Shown here: piece after piece, positions 62,271 to 64,000 of the stretch
How the letters are laid out: each line of letters begins with the position of its first letter
Position numbering within the stretch: position 1 is the stretch's first letter
NCBI RefSeq assembly: GCF_000196795.1
Contig: NC_014259.1
Coordinates: 1,984,001 to 2,048,000, forward strand
DNA length: 64,000 nucleotides
Source: Acinetobacter oleivorans DR1
GTDB taxonomy: Bacteria > Pseudomonadota > Gammaproteobacteria > Pseudomonadales > Moraxellaceae
Direction of reading: 5' to 3'
Notes under the pieces: model-generated
Seen by the model: only the letters and a program-made list of their open reading frames with translations
The model's database searches: none
Told to the model about the DNA's origin: nothing
Translations under genes and position numbers: made by a program

Positions 62271-63092
62271 ATGAAAGCATCATCAATTATCGAGTTTAGG
62301 AATCCTATCTCAAAATATCAGAATGATTTTGACGGCGGACAATCTTCTGATCATCAAATTATAACGAATGAATTTATTCATAAAAGTATTCGTATTTTAG
62401 AAAATTATCAGGTTATTCAATCTTTATCTAATACAGAGAAATCTACGCTTATTCAGCATTTAAAAATAAGAAAGTATTATCATAATCAAACGATATACAA
62501 TCAAAATGATCCGTGTACTGATATCAATATTTTGCTTGAAGGCGCGCTTAAACTTGGCTGGAGCACATCTCAAGGCAAATACCACACCGATATTTTTGTG
62601 CCTTCAGGTACATTAATCAATATTGTTCCGATCGTAACGGGTCAACCCCTACTTCATGACCACATTGCACAAGGTAGAACGGTAATTGCCAACCTTCCTG
62701 GTCAATTGTTTATGGATGTCATCAGAAATAATGCAGATGCTTTATTCATGGTGTTGAAATTAATCTGTGTAAGAACACAGCTAAATCGTGAACAAAATTT
62801 CATTTATTCAACTGAAACATTGCAAACTCGTCTCGCTAAAAAACTAGTTTTTCTAGTGGATTATCATTCCTATCAGGACAAAGATAAAATTTTACTGAAT
62901 CTCAAATTGAGTCAGGAAAATCTGGCAGAGCTTTTGCAGACTTCAAGACAAAGCATTAATAAAGAACTAGCAGCGCTTTCGAACCAAAACATTATTGAGG
63001 TTAAATACAATCAAATCTTTATTTTAGACTTTGAAAAACTAAGCGATATTGCTCAGACTCATCAGTTTAACAGTACCACTAAGTTTCTTTGA
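62271..63092 (+). CDS. Crp/Fnr-family transcriptional regulator
   Basis: 273 residues. The cyclic-nucleotide-type barrel shows KYYHNQTIYNQNDPCTDINILLEGALKLGWST, and the C-terminal helix-turn-helix is LKLSQENLAELLQTSRQSINKELAALSNQNIIEVKYN. No Fnr iron-sulfur Cys set at the N-terminus, so it is not an oxygen sensor of that type. It is divergent to the TauD operon and 117 bp before the arylsulfatase gene, so it probably controls both in response to sulfur or carbon supply. That is an inference. Confidence 0.85.
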   Translation: MKASSIIEFRNPISKYQNDFDGGQSSDHQIITNEFIHKSIRILENYQVIQSLSNTEKSTLIQHLKIRKYYHNQTIYNQNDPCTDINILLEGALKLGWSTSQGKYHTDIFVPSGTLINIVPIVTGQPLLHDHIAQGRTVIANLPGQLFMDVIRNNADALFMVLKLICVRTQLNREQNFIYSTETLQTRLAKKLVFLVDYHSYQDKDKILLNLKLSQENLAELLQTSRQSINKELAALSNQNIIEVKYNQIFILDFEKLSDIAQTHQFNSTTKFL

Positions 63093-63209
63093 TATATCTG
63101 CTTTTGTCATAATGATATGATTTTATTAGGAGATAACTGTCAGAATAGAAACAGAATAAAAATTTGTCATATTTACACTAAGCATTTTAGTTGCTTTGTT
63201 GGATAAAAC

Positions 63210-64000
63210 ATGACAGATGTAAATATCAAAAACCAACCTAATATTTTATTGATTGTGGCAGATGATTTAGGTTTTTCAGATTTAGGTGCTTTTGGCGGAG
63301 AAATCAATACACCTCATTTGAATGAATTAGCATTAAACGGCTTAAGACTTACTAATTTTCATACGGCGTCAACCTGCTCCCCTACTCGTGCGATGTTACT
63401 TTCAGGCACTGACCATCATTTAGCTGGTTTAGGAACCATGGCAGAGGCCCTTACCCCAGAACTTGAAGGTAAAGAAGGCTATGAAGGTGTATTAAATAAC
63501 AAAGTTGCCGCATTACCAGAATTATTAAAAGATGCGGGATACTACACCATTATGTCTGGGAAATGGCATTTGGGACTAAAACCAGAATATTTTCCAATTA
63601 AAAAAGGGTTTGAACGTTCTTTTGCACTATTACCTGGTGCAGCCAATCATTATCTATTTGAAGCGGATATTCCAGAAGACCAAATTCCACGCTTACTTAA
63701 GTCAACAAAAGGACTCTATGCAGAAGATGATGAGTTTTCGGAAGAACTACCTCAAGGGTTTTATTCATCCGATTATTTTACCACTCGCCTTCTAGACTTT
63801 TTACAAGATGATGAAGTACGCCAAGGACGTCCTTTTTTTGCATACTTACCTTTCTCTGCACCACACTGGCCGCTTCAAGCACCTCAGGAAGATATCGATC
63901 GATATAAAGGACGTTATGCAGATGGCCCCGTTAAACTACGTGAACAGCGTCTTGAAAAACTCAAGCAACTTCAATTGGTAGATGCGGAAACGACAATTCA
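63210..64000 (+). CDS. Arylsulfatase, 3'-truncated by the window end
   Basis: The frame opens at ATG 63210 and is still open at base 64000, giving the first 263 residues. PNILLIVADDLGFSDLGAFGGE supplies the metal-binding Asp pair, STCSPTRAMLLSG holds the formylglycine motif CxPxR (Cys56), and SGKWHLG and APHWPLQAP are conserved sulfatase segments. There is no signal peptide, which is the usual state for cytoplasmic Pseudomonas-type AtsA enzymes. It hydrolyses aryl sulfate esters to release sulfate. It completes a sulfur-scavenging cluster with the TauD-type enzyme. Confidence 0.92.
   Translation, partial: MTDVNIKNQPNILLIVADDLGFSDLGAFGGEINTPHLNELALNGLRLTNFHTASTCSPTRAMLLSGTDHHLAGLGTMAEALTPELEGKEGYEGVLNNKVAALPELLKDAGYYTIMSGKWHLGLKPEYFPIKKGFERSFALLPGAANHYLFEADIPEDQIPRLLKSTKGLYAEDDEFSEELPQGFYSSDYFTTRLLDFLQDDEVRQGRPFFAYLPFSAPHWPLQAPQEDIDRYKGRYADGPVKLREQRLEKLKQLQLVDAETTI

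Noticed and set aside
1..64000. CRISPR arrays, tRNA/rRNA genes, insertion sequences
   Set aside because: No regularly spaced repeats, no cloverleaf with acceptor CCA, and no transposase-like reading frame were seen.

Overview
The window comes from a low-GC gammaproteobacterium of the Acinetobacter calcoaceticus-baumannii complex. The main support is a complete adeRS-adeABC multidrug efflux locus. The AdeR here differs from the A. baumannii protein I remember at roughly a tenth of its positions and AdeS is offset by one residue, so a sister species or divergent lineage of the complex is likely. Species cannot be fixed from this window alone.

Layout, left to right. 1-4.4 kb: an NAD-salvage operon (PRPP synthetase fragment, nadV, NrtR-type regulator) and a MetF-like protein. 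4.5-6.3 kb: small lipoproteins and secreted proteins. 6.4-8.7 kb: a LuxR-type regulator and an amidase. 9.4-17.1 kb: a tightly packed operon holding a complete tripartite pump (HlyD/EmrA-like, EmrB-like, TolC-like), a GH3-family acyl-amide synthetase and two acyltransferase-like proteins. It looks like an uncharacterised small-molecule synthesis and export system. 17.3-18.9 kb: a periplasmic SurE-like protein and a lipoprotein. 19-27.3 kb: an AT-rich accessory region with an HD hydrolase, an orphan protein, a structured RNA element, a TetR regulator, a frameshifted membrane protein, several lipoproteins and a PAAR protein overlapping a lipoprotein gene.

27.3-32.1 kb: a catabolic module (IclR regulator, CitMHS transporter, a 50-residue protein, HMG-CoA lyase-type enzyme, class III CoA-transferase) arranged around a divergent promoter with two near-identical palindromic operators. 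32.2-35.2 kb: a solute-binding-like protein and a hipA-hipB toxin-antitoxin pair. 35.2-38.2 kb: isochorismatase-fold hydrolase, esterase, DoxX and a LysR regulator. 38.3-46.1 kb: adeSR divergent from adeABC. 46.1-48.8 kb: a second copy of the structured RNA element with a paralogous TetR gene, then an aromatic-acid-type MFS transporter.

48.9-56.3 kb: a regulon built on a Baeyer-Villiger-type monooxygenase and an alpha/beta hydrolase, divergent from a TetR regulator, a FAD oxidoreductase, a membrane protein and a FadL-type porin. Two 31-bp palindromes of identical layout flank the regulator and tie the two arms together. 56.4-59.1 kb: a UvrA-like ATPase and a VF530-type DNA-binding protein, followed by decayed sequence that includes a TetR-gene remnant. 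59.9-64 kb: a sulfur-scavenging cluster (sulfonate-type binding protein, TauD-type dioxygenase, Crp/Fnr regulator, arylsulfatase cut by the window end).

The strongest candidates for something undescribed are the GH3-acyltransferase-pump operon and the duplicated structured RNA plus TetR module, whose two copies show compensatory base changes in a long-range stem.
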